A stretch of 64,000 bases of DNA from JAMIFV01 sp035906055 (GTDB lineage: Bacteria > Pseudomonadota > Alphaproteobacteria > Rickettsiales > JABCZZ01). The stretch spans positions 16,287 through 80,286 of the forward strand of contig JAMIFV010000016.1 in assembly GCA_035906055.1 (NCBI GenBank), given 5' to 3'. This document shows positions 50,539 through 58,833 of this stretch, one piece after another. Position 1 is the first letter of the stretch, and each line of letters begins with the position of its first letter. Both the position numbers and the translations under genes were made by a program. The notes beneath the pieces are model-generated. The model saw nothing but the letters and a program-made list of their open reading frames with translations. It made no database searches and was not told where the DNA came from.

Positions 50539-51714
50539 ATGAGTAGTATCATGAAACCCACCGCCAAGCCCAAAAATCCCTGTTTTTCCTCTGGTCCCTG
50601 CGCCAAGCGCCCCGGCTGGAGCCTTGATGCGCTCAAAGGCGCTGCCCTTGGCCGCTCGCACCGCGCCAAGATCGGCAAGACCAAGCTGGAACAGGTGATT
50701 GAAAAGAGCAAGGCCGTGCTGAACATGCCGAAAGATTATTTGCTCGGCATCGTGCCTGCATCCGATACCGGCGCTATCGAAATGGCGATGTGGTCACTGC
50801 TGGGAGCGCGCGGTGTGGATGTGTTCGCGTGGGAAAGCTTCGGCTCCACCTGGGCGGCTGACTGCAAGAAGCAGCTCAGGCTGAAAGACCTGCGCGTGTT
50901 TGAAGCAGGCTATGGCCAGATACCTGATTTCAAGCAGGCCGACTGGAGCCGCGACGTTATCTTCACATGGAACGGCACAACGTCTGGTGTAAAAGTGCCC
51001 GACGCTAACTGGATCCCCGATAACCGCGAAGGCCTTTCCATCTGCGACGCGACCTCCGCCGTATTCGCCATGGATGTGGCATGGGAGAAGCTCGACGTGG
51101 TCACGTGGAGCTGGCAGAAAGTCATGGGCGGCGAGGGGGCGCACGGCATGATCGCGCTTTCCCCGCGCGCCGTAAAGCGCCTGCAGGAATACACCCCCGC
51201 ATGGCCGATGCCGAAAATCTTCCAGATGGCCAAAAGTGGCAAACTTATTGAAGGTATTTTTAAGGGTGAGACCATCAACACACCCTCCATGCTCTGCGTG
51301 GAAGATGCGCTGGATGGCCTCGTATGGGGCGAACAGGTGGGCGGCCTGAAAGGCCTCGTTACCCGCAGCAACAATAACCTGAAAGCCATTGAAAACTGGG
51401 TGACAAAAGCTGGCTGGATCGGCTTCCTCGCGGAAACCAGGGAAACCCGTTCCAATACGTCCGTATGCCTCAAGATCGTTGATCCGTGGTACGCTGGCCT
51501 TTCCGCTGAAGAACAGGAAAAAGGCGCGAAGAAAATTGCCTCACTGCTCGAAGCTGAAGGCGTTGCCTATGACATCGGCGCGTATCGCGATGCTCCGGCA
51601 GGCCTGCGCATCTGGGCGGGCGCTACGGTGGAAACTTCCGACCTTGAAGCGCTCTTCCCGTGGCTGGATTGGGCGTTCGGTGAAGTGAAAGCCGCTGCTA
51701 CCAAGGCTGCGTGA
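50539..51714 (+). CDS. serC: Phosphoserine aminotransferase
   Basis: The 391-residue PLP enzyme has its PLP-Lys in WSWQKVMGGEGAHGM, and the CFSSGPCAKRPGW opening typical of the alphaproteobacterial SerC branch. It converts 3-phosphohydroxypyruvate to phosphoserine. The start may be ATG 50539 or ATG 50551; no clear ribosome-binding site separates them. serA follows after a 265-base leader-like gap. Confidence 0.94.
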   Translation: MSSIMKPTAKPKNPCFSSGPCAKRPGWSLDALKGAALGRSHRAKIGKTKLEQVIEKSKAVLNMPKDYLLGIVPASDTGAIEMAMWSLLGARGVDVFAWESFGSTWAADCKKQLRLKDLRVFEAGYGQIPDFKQADWSRDVIFTWNGTTSGVKVPDANWIPDNREGLSICDATSAVFAMDVAWEKLDVVTWSWQKVMGGEGAHGMIALSPRAVKRLQEYTPAWPMPKIFQMAKSGKLIEGIFKGETINTPSMLCVEDALDGLVWGEQVGGLKGLVTRSNNNLKAIENWVTKAGWIGFLAETRETRSNTSVCLKIVDPWYAGLSAEEQEKGAKKIASLLEAEGVAYDIGAYRDAPAGLRIWAGATVETSDLEALFPWLDWAFGEVKAAATKAA

Positions 51715-51725
51715 TTTCACTTACC

Positions 51726-51743
51726 GGATTTTTACAAAAATCC
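51726..51743 (+). repeat. Perfect hairpin after serC
   Basis: GGATTTTTACAAAAATCC is a perfect 8-bp stem with a 2-base loop. It could mark the 3' end of the serC transcript, although no T-run follows. Confidence 0.4.
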
Positions 51744-51788
51744 ACCCGGCTAGGAACTTCATCCTTATGCCGCGTGTGGCATAGTGCT

Positions 51789-51935
51789 TTATGTGACGCA
51801 GAGAGATCTGAGTCACAAGGGGCCGGGGGAGCAATATGTTTCTTCATGAAATTATTTGCCTCCCCCGGTACCGTTACAGGCTGACGGCCACATAAAAATC
51901 CCCCTATTTATCCCTTTACAAGCATGTTGGCGCTT
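51789..51935 (+). promoter_or_regulatory. Multi-branched structured leader before serA
   Basis: TTATGTG (51789-51795) can pair with CACATAA (51889-51895) to close a multi-branch loop that holds GTGAC/GTCAC (51793-51815) and a long stem CCGGGGGAGCAA (51823-51834) with TTGCCTCCCCCGG (51856-51868). ACAAGC/GCTTGT pairs just upstream of aaggaggcg. This is more structure than a plain 5' UTR and may be a riboswitch or attenuator. It does not match a named RNA family that I recognise. Confidence 0.45.
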
Positions 51936-51979
51936 GTCATAAGGAGGCGTGAAATATCCTTATTTATGAGAGCGCCCCA

Positions 51980-53554
51980 ATGCCTAAAGTACTGATTGCC
52001 GATAAATTAAGCCCCCAAGCGATTGACGTGTTCAAGCAGAACAAGGTGGAAGCTGATGTGAAGACCGGCCTCACACCCGAACAGTTGCTGGAAATTGCCG
52101 ACCAGTATGACGGCATTGCCGTACGCTCCGCCACCAAGATATCCCAAAAGGTGCTTGAAAAAGCCAAGAAGCTGAAAGTGGTTGGCCGTGCCGGTATCGG
52201 TGTGGATAACGTGGATGTGAAGGCCGCCACCGCCGCAGGCGTGGTGGTGATGAACACCCCGTTCGGCAACTCGGTGACGACCGCTGAGCATGCAGTCTCC
52301 CTCATGATGAGCCTCGCGCGCCAGATCCCGCAGGCCAATGCCTCCACCCATGCGGGCAAATGGGAAAAGAACAAGTTCATGGGCGTGGAAATGTCCGGAA
52401 AAACGCTCGGCCTCATCGGTTGCGGCAATATCGGCTCCATCGTGGCCGACCGCGCGCAGGGCCTCAAAATGAAAGTGATTGCATACGATCCCTTCCTCTC
52501 TACCGAAAAAGCCGCTTCCATTCAGGTGGAAAAAGTAGAACTGGACGAACTGCTGGGGCGTGCGGATTTCATCTCGCTGCATACGCCGCTCACCGATTCC
52601 ACCCGCAACCTGCTTAATAAAGACTCCCTCGCCAAGTGCAAAAAAGGCGTGCGCATCGTCAACTGCGCGCGCGGGGGCCTCGTGAACGAAGCCGACCTCA
52701 AGGCAGCGCTTGAATCCGGTCAGGTGGCCGGTGCGGCGTTTGACGTATTTGAGACCGAGCCCGCAACCTCCAATCCGCTGTTTGGCATGGAGAGCTTTAT
52801 CTGCACGCCGCATCTTGGCGCTTCCACGTCTGAGGCTCAGGAAAATGTAGCCGTACAGGTGGCCGAGCAGATGTCGGAATACCTGACCGTGGGCACCGTA
52901 ACCAACGCGGTGAACATGCCGTCGGTTTCTGCGGAAGACGCTGCAAAGCTGAAGCCTTATATTACGCTGGCAAGCCAGCTTGGCAGCTTCGCAGGCCAGC
53001 TTGCAGACACCGGAATCAAAGGCGTGAAGATCGAATTTGAAGGCGCTGTTTCCAAAATGAATACCAAGCCGCTGACCGCTGTGGCACTTGAAGGCCTGCT
53101 GTCTCCGCTGGTGGAGACAGTGAACATGATCAACGCTCCCGTAATTGCGAAAGAACGCAATATCGACGTAAGCGAGGTGAAGCATGACCGTGCAAGCGAT
53201 TACCTGACACTCATCCGCCTGACGCTTATCACCGAAAAAGGGGAGCGCACGGTTGCCGGTACGCTGTTCGGCGTGCAGCCGCGCCTGGTGGAACATGCGG
53301 GCGTGAAGCTGGAAGCGGCGCTTGGCGCACGCATGCTTTATGTGAACAACGAAGACAAGCCCGGCCTTGTGGGCGGCCTCGGTAAAATTCTCGGCGAAGC
53401 GAAGATCAACATCGCCAACTTCCACCTTGGCCGCAACGACGCACGCAACGAAGCTGTGGCGCTCGTGGAAATGGATCAGGATATTTCCGCTGAAACGCTG
53501 GCGCAGATATCCAAACTGCCGAACGTGAAGCTGGTGAAAGTGCTGCACTTCTAG
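51980..53554 (+). CDS. serA: D-3-phosphoglycerate dehydrogenase
   Basis: The 524-residue enzyme has an NAD-binding domain (GLIGCGNIGSIVADRAQGL), the catalytic His in CTPHLGAST, an intervening allosteric domain, and a C-terminal ACT domain (MLYVNNEDKPGLVGGLGKIL) that in family members binds serine. It catalyses the first step of serine synthesis. The preceding gene is serC and the intergenic region carries a folded leader. Confidence 0.96.
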   Translation: MPKVLIADKLSPQAIDVFKQNKVEADVKTGLTPEQLLEIADQYDGIAVRSATKISQKVLEKAKKLKVVGRAGIGVDNVDVKAATAAGVVVMNTPFGNSVTTAEHAVSLMMSLARQIPQANASTHAGKWEKNKFMGVEMSGKTLGLIGCGNIGSIVADRAQGLKMKVIAYDPFLSTEKAASIQVEKVELDELLGRADFISLHTPLTDSTRNLLNKDSLAKCKKGVRIVNCARGGLVNEADLKAALESGQVAGAAFDVFETEPATSNPLFGMESFICTPHLGASTSEAQENVAVQVAEQMSEYLTVGTVTNAVNMPSVSAEDAAKLKPYITLASQLGSFAGQLADTGIKGVKIEFEGAVSKMNTKPLTAVALEGLLSPLVETVNMINAPVIAKERNIDVSEVKHDRASDYLTLIRLTLITEKGERTVAGTLFGVQPRLVEHAGVKLEAALGARMLYVNNEDKPGLVGGLGKILGEAKINIANFHLGRNDARNEAVALVEMDQDISAETLAQISKLPNVKLVKVLHF

Positions 53555-53569
53555 AGAGTGAATGCTGGT

Positions 53570-53971
53570 ATGATCACATACACGCATGAACGCGCACTAA
53601 CGCCGGAACAGTTCATTGATGTTCTTAAGCGCTCTGGGCTTGCCTCTCGCAGGCCAGTGCAGGATGTAGCGCGTATCGGCACAATGCTTGAAAGTTCCAA
53701 CCTTCTTGTGACAGCGTGGGTAGGTAATGAGTTAGTCGGAGTGTCACGGGCGCTGACGGATTTTGCTTATTGCACCTACCTCTCTGATCTGGCTGTAGAC
53801 AGCGCATACCAGAAACAAGGCATTGGAAAACGCCTTATTGAAGAAACCCGCCGTATCGGGGGCAAACAAGCGAGTCTTATCCTGCTGTCTGCTCCCGATG
53901 CGATGAGCTACTATCCATCTATCGAGATGGAGAAAATAGAGAATGGTTTTATTATAAAACGGTCTGATTAA
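53570..53971 (+). CDS. GNAT family N-acetyltransferase
   Basis: The 133-residue acetyltransferase has the acetyl-CoA motif AYQKQGIGKRLIEETRR and the strand YLSDLAVD. Substrate unknown. ATG 53570 is used; a GTG at 53558 could also start it. It follows serA by 15 bases. Confidence 0.8.
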   Translation: MITYTHERALTPEQFIDVLKRSGLASRRPVQDVARIGTMLESSNLLVTAWVGNELVGVSRALTDFAYCTYLSDLAVDSAYQKQGIGKRLIEETRRIGGKQASLILLSAPDAMSYYPSIEMEKIENGFIIKRSD

Positions 53972-53973
53972 GA

Positions 53974-54453
53974 TCAGCTCGCCTTCTTTAGCATATCATC
54001 AAGGCGCTGCTTCATCTGGTCTTGGGTCAGCACTTCCCTGACCGTGGCAACCGTCCATTTATGGCCGAACGGGTCCATCACCGTGCCGGTGCGGTGGCCG
54101 TAGAACATGTCGGCTATGGGGTAGATGACTTTGGCACCGTTTTTCGTGGCCTGTTCAACCGTTTTATCAACATCCGGTAACATCAGGTAAAGGGAAGCGG
54201 AGCGTGCTTCGGTCTTCATATCCGGCGCCAGTGCGCCGCGTTCGGGGTTCTCTTCCGTCATCATGACGCTCGCGCCGTCAATTTTTATTTCGGCGTGCAT
54301 GATGGATTTGCCATCCGGCGCCATCATCCGCATAACCTCTTCAGCGCCGAAGGCTTTTTTATAGAACTCAATGGCCTTCTCCGCGCCCTTTACAATAAGG
54401 TAGGGGGTTACGGCGGATTGCTGCTGTTCAGCCTTGGTTTTTTCACTGTTCAT
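53974..54453 (-). CDS. VOC family (PhnB/glyoxalase-like) protein
   Basis: The 159-residue protein has a VOC fold with TPYLIVKGAEKAIEFYKKAFGAEEV, HAEIKIDGASVMM and MDPFGHKWTVATV. It is similar to the PhnB-like branch whose catalytic role is uncertain. ATG 54453 follows aaagga; a longer frame reaching 54678 runs antisense to pdxJ and is rejected. Confidence 0.85.
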   Translation of the reverse strand: MNSEKTKAEQQQSAVTPYLIVKGAEKAIEFYKKAFGAEEVMRMMAPDGKSIMHAEIKIDGASVMMTEENPERGALAPDMKTEARSASLYLMLPDVDKTVEQATKNGAKVIYPIADMFYGHRTGTVMDPFGHKWTVATVREVLTQDQMKQRLDDMLKKAS

Positions 54454-54522
54454 GGGTATATCCTTTCTATGGGAGACGGGAGGCAACTCTACTCCCGCCA
54501 GCCTGAATGGACAAATTAAAAG

Positions 54523-55242
54523 ATGGAAGCCTTGCGTCTCGGAGTGAATATCGACCATGTGGCCACGCTGCGTAATGCGCGCGGCGGCGTGCATCCATGC
54601 CCCGTAAAAGCGGCCCTGCTGGCGAGGGATGCGGGCGCTGACGGCATCACCGCGCATTTGCGCGAAGACCGCAGGCATATCCGCGACACGGATATGGAGC
54701 GCCTGAAGAAAGAGGTGGCATTGCCGCTCAATTTTGAAATGGCCGCGACGGAAGAAATGCAGCGTATCGCGCTTGCCGTGAAACCCAACGCCGTGTGCCT
54801 CGTGCCGGAAAAGCGTACGGAAGTGACGACCGAAGGCGGGTTGGATGTGGCAGAGCAGGCGGCGCGCCTGAAAGAATATATCAAGCCATTCAGGAATGCG
54901 GGCATCCGCGTTTCATTGTTTATTGACCCGGATAAAACACAGCTGGAAGCATCTGCCAAAGTGGGCGCGGATATTGTGGAACTGCATACAGGGCGCTATT
55001 GCGAGCAGCCCGGTGAGAAAGAACTTACGGCATTACAGGCATCAGCAAAACTGGCTGTGGCATTGGGGCTTGAGTGCCACGCCGGGCACGGTATCGGGTT
55101 TAATACGGTAAAACCCATTGCCGCCATTGCTGGGATAGTGGAACTCAATATCGGCCATTTCCTCATTGGAGAGGCCGTGTTCACGGGGCTGAAAGAAGCG
55201 GTGCAGCACATGAAAAACCTTATGAGGGAGGCGCGCGCATGA
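54523..55242 (+). CDS. pdxJ: Pyridoxine 5'-phosphate synthase
   Basis: The 239-residue TIM barrel has LRLGVNIDHVATLRNARGG at the N-terminus, DGITAHLREDRRHI, and HAGHGIGFNTV. PdxJ makes pyridoxine phosphate from 1-deoxyxylulose 5-phosphate and 3-amino-2-oxopropyl phosphate. It overlaps acpS by 4 bases (ATGA), a widely conserved gene pair. Confidence 0.96.
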   Translation: MEALRLGVNIDHVATLRNARGGVHPCPVKAALLARDAGADGITAHLREDRRHIRDTDMERLKKEVALPLNFEMAATEEMQRIALAVKPNAVCLVPEKRTEVTTEGGLDVAEQAARLKEYIKPFRNAGIRVSLFIDPDKTQLEASAKVGADIVELHTGRYCEQPGEKELTALQASAKLAVALGLECHAGHGIGFNTVKPIAAIAGIVELNIGHFLIGEAVFTGLKEAVQHMKNLMREARA

Positions 55243-55655
55243 TACTGGGCATCGGGGCTGACATAGTGAACATCGAGCGCGTGGAAAAATTGCTGCAGCG
55301 TTTTGGCGCAAAGTTTGAACAGCGTTTGTTTACCGCAGGTGAGATCGCCTATGCCAATGCGCGCGGCAAGGCAGGTGCGCATGTGAAGGCCTCCACGCTG
55401 GCCAAGCGTATCGCGGCGAAAGAAGCATTTGTGAAAGCCATCGGCAGCGGGTTCACCGGCGGCATTACATGGAAAGACATCGAGGTTGTTTCTGACAGTG
55501 CGGGCAAGCCCGCTATCATTACCAGCGGCACTGCGCAGAGCAAATTGCGCACGATTGCTCCGCGTGGCATATTGCCGCGTATCGATGTTAGCCTTGCCGA
55601 CGATTACCCCGTTGCACAGGCATTTGTGGTGATTTCAAAGGCGATAACCATCTGA
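55239..55655 (+). CDS. acpS: Holo-[acyl-carrier-protein] synthase
   Basis: The 138-residue phosphopantetheinyl transferase has Asp in ILGIGADIVNIERVE and Glu in RIAAKEAFVKAIGSG, the metal-binding pair. It activates ACP. It is translationally coupled to pdxJ. Confidence 0.94.
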   Translation: MILGIGADIVNIERVEKLLQRFGAKFEQRLFTAGEIAYANARGKAGAHVKASTLAKRIAAKEAFVKAIGSGFTGGITWKDIEVVSDSAGKPAIITSGTAQSKLRTIAPRGILPRIDVSLADDYPVAQAFVVISKAITI

Positions 55656-55925
55656 ATAAAAACAATATAAATATAAATACCTGAACGCTATAGCTATTTT
55701 TTTGGTTTTAACGTATAAGCTATATACGACTCTTGGATTGATGACAGTGACCGCAGGGAAATGAACGCGGGGGTGCCAGCGCACCAGTTAAGACAGACGA
55801 GGCACTTAGTGCCACTCAGCTTTTCTTATATTTATTGGCGTTGAGTTAAGAGTAAAAAACACCGCGATGTGTGGTGTTGATTGCTGCCGTTCAGGCAGCG
55901 CTTTTAACGACGACAAGGATATAGA
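55656..55925 (+). promoter_or_regulatory. Long structured leader of the DEAD-box gene
   Basis: The 270-base gap holds AT-rich sequence at 55656-55730, then hairpins GGCACTTAGTGCC (55803-55815), AACACC/GGTGTT (55857-55880) and GCTGCC/GGCAGC (55885-55900) close to the start codon. Long 5' leaders are typical for cold-induced DEAD-box helicase mRNAs (family knowledge). Confidence 0.45.
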
Positions 55926-57161
55926 ATGACTGAATTCAAGAAGTTCAATTTAACTCCGGCATTGCTGGAGACCCTCACCGCTATCGGCTACATGACCCCC
56001 ACGCCCATTCAGGAGCAGGCGATTCCGCCCGCACTGGAAGGCAAGGACATTCTGGGTTCCGCCCAGACCGGCACCGGCAAGACCGCCGCGTTCGGCCTGC
56101 CGCTGATCACAAAATTACAGACCAGCCACCGTGGTTCGGCGCTCATCCTCACGCCCACGCGCGAACTTGCTTCGCAGGTGATGGACGTACTCAGGAAGAT
56201 GCTGGGTAAATATAATACCATACAGACCGCGCTGCTGATCGGCGGCGAATCGATGGGCCCGCAGTTCATCCAGCTGCGCAACCGCCCGCGCCTTATCGTG
56301 GGCACGCCGGGCCGCGTGTTCGACCATCTCGAACGCGGCACGCTCATGCTGCATGACGCAGGCTTCCTCGTGCTTGATGAAACCGACAGGATGCTCGACA
56401 TGGGCTTTTCCATCCAGCTCGAAAAGATCCTCAAATTCCTGCCCAAGGTGCGCCAGACGCTGCTGTTCTCGGCTACCATGCCATCCAATATCATGCAGCT
56501 TTCGCAGAAATACCTCACCAATCCCGTGCGTATTGAAGTGGGCAGCACGGTAGCCACCGCGCAGAACATAGACCTTTCCTACGAGCATGTGGACTCCGAT
56601 AAGAAGTACAGCAGGCTCACTGAGGAACTGAACCAGCGCGAAGGCACGATCATCGTGTTCGTGAAGACCAAGCGCGGGGCTGAACGCCTTGCATTCAAAC
56701 TTGCGCGCCAGAAATTCAGCGCCGAAGCGATTCACGGCGACCTCAAGCAGAGCGCGCGTGACCGCGTGATAGAAGGGTTCCGCGATAAGAAATACCGCAT
56801 CCTCGTGGCAACCGACATCGCTGCGCGCGGCCTTGATATCCCGCATATCGAACATGTGATCAACTTTGACCTTCCGCAGGCGCCCGAAGACTATATCCAC
56901 CGCATCGGCCGCACGGCAAGGGCAGGGGCGCAGGGCTTTGCCATCAGCTTCATCTCCCCGGAAGACATGCTCAAATGGCGTGAGATCCAGCGCATGCTGA
57001 ACCCTAAGGCAGCAGGCGCACCTGCACAGCATGAACCGCGTGAGCCGAAACCGCATCGCGGCCAGGCTGGCAATGGTGCTGAAGGCGATAAACCCAAACG
57101 CCGCCGCCGTCCGTTCTTCAGGCGCAAGCAGGGCGGTGGTGAGCAGCGGGCTTCGGCTTAA
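55926..57161 (+). CDS. DEAD-box ATP-dependent RNA helicase (RhlE-like)
   Basis: The 411-residue helicase has the Q motif TPTPIQEQAIP, Walker A SAQTGTGKTAAFGL, PTRELASQ, VLDETDRMLDMGF, SATMPSN, ATDIAARGLDIP and HRIGRTARAG. A basic C-terminal tail (KPKRRRRPFFRRKQG) fits RNA-remodelling enzymes that act at low temperature or in ribosome assembly. A long hairpin-rich leader precedes it. Confidence 0.95.
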   Translation: MTEFKKFNLTPALLETLTAIGYMTPTPIQEQAIPPALEGKDILGSAQTGTGKTAAFGLPLITKLQTSHRGSALILTPTRELASQVMDVLRKMLGKYNTIQTALLIGGESMGPQFIQLRNRPRLIVGTPGRVFDHLERGTLMLHDAGFLVLDETDRMLDMGFSIQLEKILKFLPKVRQTLLFSATMPSNIMQLSQKYLTNPVRIEVGSTVATAQNIDLSYEHVDSDKKYSRLTEELNQREGTIIVFVKTKRGAERLAFKLARQKFSAEAIHGDLKQSARDRVIEGFRDKKYRILVATDIAARGLDIPHIEHVINFDLPQAPEDYIHRIGRTARAGAQGFAISFISPEDMLKWREIQRMLNPKAAGAPAQHEPREPKPHRGQAGNGAEGDKPKRRRRPFFRRKQGGGEQRASA

Positions 57162-57173
57162 TTAAAATACAAA

Positions 57174-57253
57174 CTGTCACCCCGGCGCATGCCGGGGGCC
57201 AGCCCCACCAATCACTCGTTGCATGGCTGGATGCCGTCATTCGACGGCATGAC
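57174..57253. repeat. Palindromic repeat between the DEAD-box gene and lipB
   Basis: CACCCCGGCGCATGCCGGGG (57179-57198) and GATGCCGTCATTCGACGGCAT (57230-57250) form two strong hairpins, and the ends read GTCAC/ATGAC. Both neighbouring genes converge here, so it can act as a bidirectional stop. Confidence 0.7.
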
Positions 57254-57257
57254 AAGA

Positions 57258-57959
57258 TTAGAAAACTTGTGTGAAGGTTCGTTTAAGAGCTGCATCCACC
57301 GCCTGCATGCTGTGCGGTGCACCAAGCGCTTTCAATGACGTAACGCCGAATTCGGTGATGCCGCAGGGCACGATGCCCGCATAATGGCTGAGGTCAGGCG
57401 ACAGGTTGATGGCGATGCCGTGATAGGTCACCCATTTGCTTACACGCACACCGAGCGCCGCTATTTTGGCCTCCGTCATAAGGGGGGAACGCTTCCCCCC
57501 ATTCTGCCGCCGCAGAATGTCCCCTGCGAGGTCGTCGTGAAATGCTCCTCCACGCCCATTGCCGGATGGGGTGTGTTCCACCCACACGCCCACGCGGCCT
57601 TCACGTATAAGCCCCTCCACGCCGAATGCTTTCAGCGTGAGGATTATCCATTGTTCCAGCTGCTGCACGAAGCGGCGCAGGTCCTGCCCTCGCTTGCGCA
57701 GGTCGAGCATCACATACGCGATGCGCTGGCCGGGGCCATGATAGGTATACTGGCCGCCGCGCCCGGTCTGGTAGACGGGGAAGCAGGCGTCCAGCAGGTC
57801 ACTGCCGGTGGCGCTGGTGCCTGCCGTGTAAAGCGGCGGGTGTTCCAGCAGCCAGATCATTTCATCCGCCTTGCCTTCGATGATCCGCTGCACGCGGCTT
57901 TCCATGAAAGCGACGGCTTCCTCGTAGGGCACAGGCATATCGGAAAATTTCCATTCCAT
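57258..57959 (-). CDS. lipB: Lipoyl(octanoyl) transferase with an insertion
   Basis: The 233-residue enzyme transfers octanoate from ACP to lipoyl domains. Family motifs are LLEHPPLYTAGTSA, GRGGQYTYHGPGQ, VTYHGIAINLSPDLSHY and the catalytic Cys in GIVPCGITEFG. The catalytic Lys is in AKIAALGVRV. Before it lies an unusual stretch of about 33 residues (beginning HTPSGNGRGGAF) where other LipB proteins have about ten. It is encoded by repeat DNA shared with 24661. Confidence 0.95.
   Translation of the reverse strand: MEWKFSDMPVPYEEAVAFMESRVQRIIEGKADEMIWLLEHPPLYTAGTSATGSDLLDACFPVYQTGRGGQYTYHGPGQRIAYVMLDLRKRGQDLRRFVQQLEQWIILTLKAFGVEGLIREGRVGVWVEHTPSGNGRGGAFHDDLAGDILRRQNGGKRSPLMTEAKIAALGVRVSKWVTYHGIAINLSPDLSHYAGIVPCGITEFGVTSLKALGAPHSMQAVDAALKRTFTQVF
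57480..57577 (-). repeat. In-frame repeat insertion inside lipB
   Basis: The DNA reads GGGGGG-AACGCTT-CCCCCC, then CCCCTGCGAGGTCGTCG, then GCTCCTCCA, the same order as the intergenic copy at 24661. It encodes about 25 to 30 extra residues just before the catalytic Lys segment. Confidence 0.7.
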
Positions 57960-57974
57960 GCTGCTTTGTACAGC

Positions 57975-58781
57975 TTAAGGCAATGGGGTTGCAAGGGTAG
58001 AGGAGTCTTGCTCCTGTTTCTGCGCCAGGTCGTTGGCGAGGATGGAATCTATCATCTTTTTGGCAAAGAAATAGGACGGGTGATGCTTTGCACCGCCTAT
58101 ATCGCTGATGAAATACGCATAGAACTGCTCGTAATCCTTCAGGCTCTCCTGCGGCGTATCGGTGCTGTGGCCGGAAGCGGCTTCAGGCGCGGGTATGGCG
58201 GCGGGCGCCTGTTCCGGCTCGGCTTCGTTGAAGATATCGGAGGCAAACCGTCCCCTCATGGAGGTGCCCGCCACGCTCAGCCCCTGAATGGAGGCGATCT
58301 CCTGCAAGGTCTGCATGAGCGCATAATCGTCGATGGCGCCGCCATTGAGCACCTGCTTGCGCGCAATGTCCAGCTCGCGGGCGAGGTGGCGGTCAAAATC
58401 GGTATTATTGAAATTGCTGATGGCGATAAGCGTTTGCAGGTCGGTTATCAGCCTTTCACGCTGGGGCGCGGCAATGGCCTGCGTTTCCGGCAGGCTCGCC
58501 TGGTCAGGGCTGCCTGTCCTGAGGGATTTCGGGGCATCGCAAGAAGTGGCTTCGCGCACAAGGTTGGCAAGGCGGAGTATCTCTTCTCTCTTGCGGTTGC
58601 GGGTTGTCTGGGCGGTGCCGCTGCGCAATATGGCGGGCGATGTGTTCTCATTTATCAGCACGATGAAATAGCCGCCTGAGAACACGGCGTCCACGAGGCT
58701 GTGGTCGGAAAAGCGAATCTGCTCGCCCTGCTTAAGTGCACGAAATCCCGCGCCGCGGAAAGGGCTGGGTCTGACTGTCAT
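57975..58781 (-). CDS. Protein of unknown function
   Basis: The 268-residue cytoplasmic protein has a central helical region (LITDLQTLIAISNFNNTDFDRHLARELD) and a C-terminal part ending YAYFISDIGGAKHHPSYFFAKKMIDSIL. No domain was recognised. It starts 52 bases after the end of the 58834 gene on the same strand. Confidence 0.6.
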   Translation of the reverse strand: MTVRPSPFRGAGFRALKQGEQIRFSDHSLVDAVFSGGYFIVLINENTSPAILRSGTAQTTRNRKREEILRLANLVREATSCDAPKSLRTGSPDQASLPETQAIAAPQRERLITDLQTLIAISNFNNTDFDRHLARELDIARKQVLNGGAIDDYALMQTLQEIASIQGLSVAGTSMRGRFASDIFNEAEPEQAPAAIPAPEAASGHSTDTPQESLKDYEQFYAYFISDIGGAKHHPSYFFAKKMIDSILANDLAQKQEQDSSTLATPLP

Positions 58782-58833
58782 CCCGGTACTCCCTGTTCCG
58801 TAGTCGGCTTGCTGGCCATGCGTTTAATTTACC

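Noticed and set aside
52007..53587. 526-codon minus-strand frame
   Set aside because: It lies antisense to serA, which shows complete dehydrogenase and ACT motifs; the composition is Arg/His-rich and no motif is visible.
57384..58679. 431-codon plus-strand frame
   Set aside because: It spans antisense to lipB and the next gene and has no recognisable domain.
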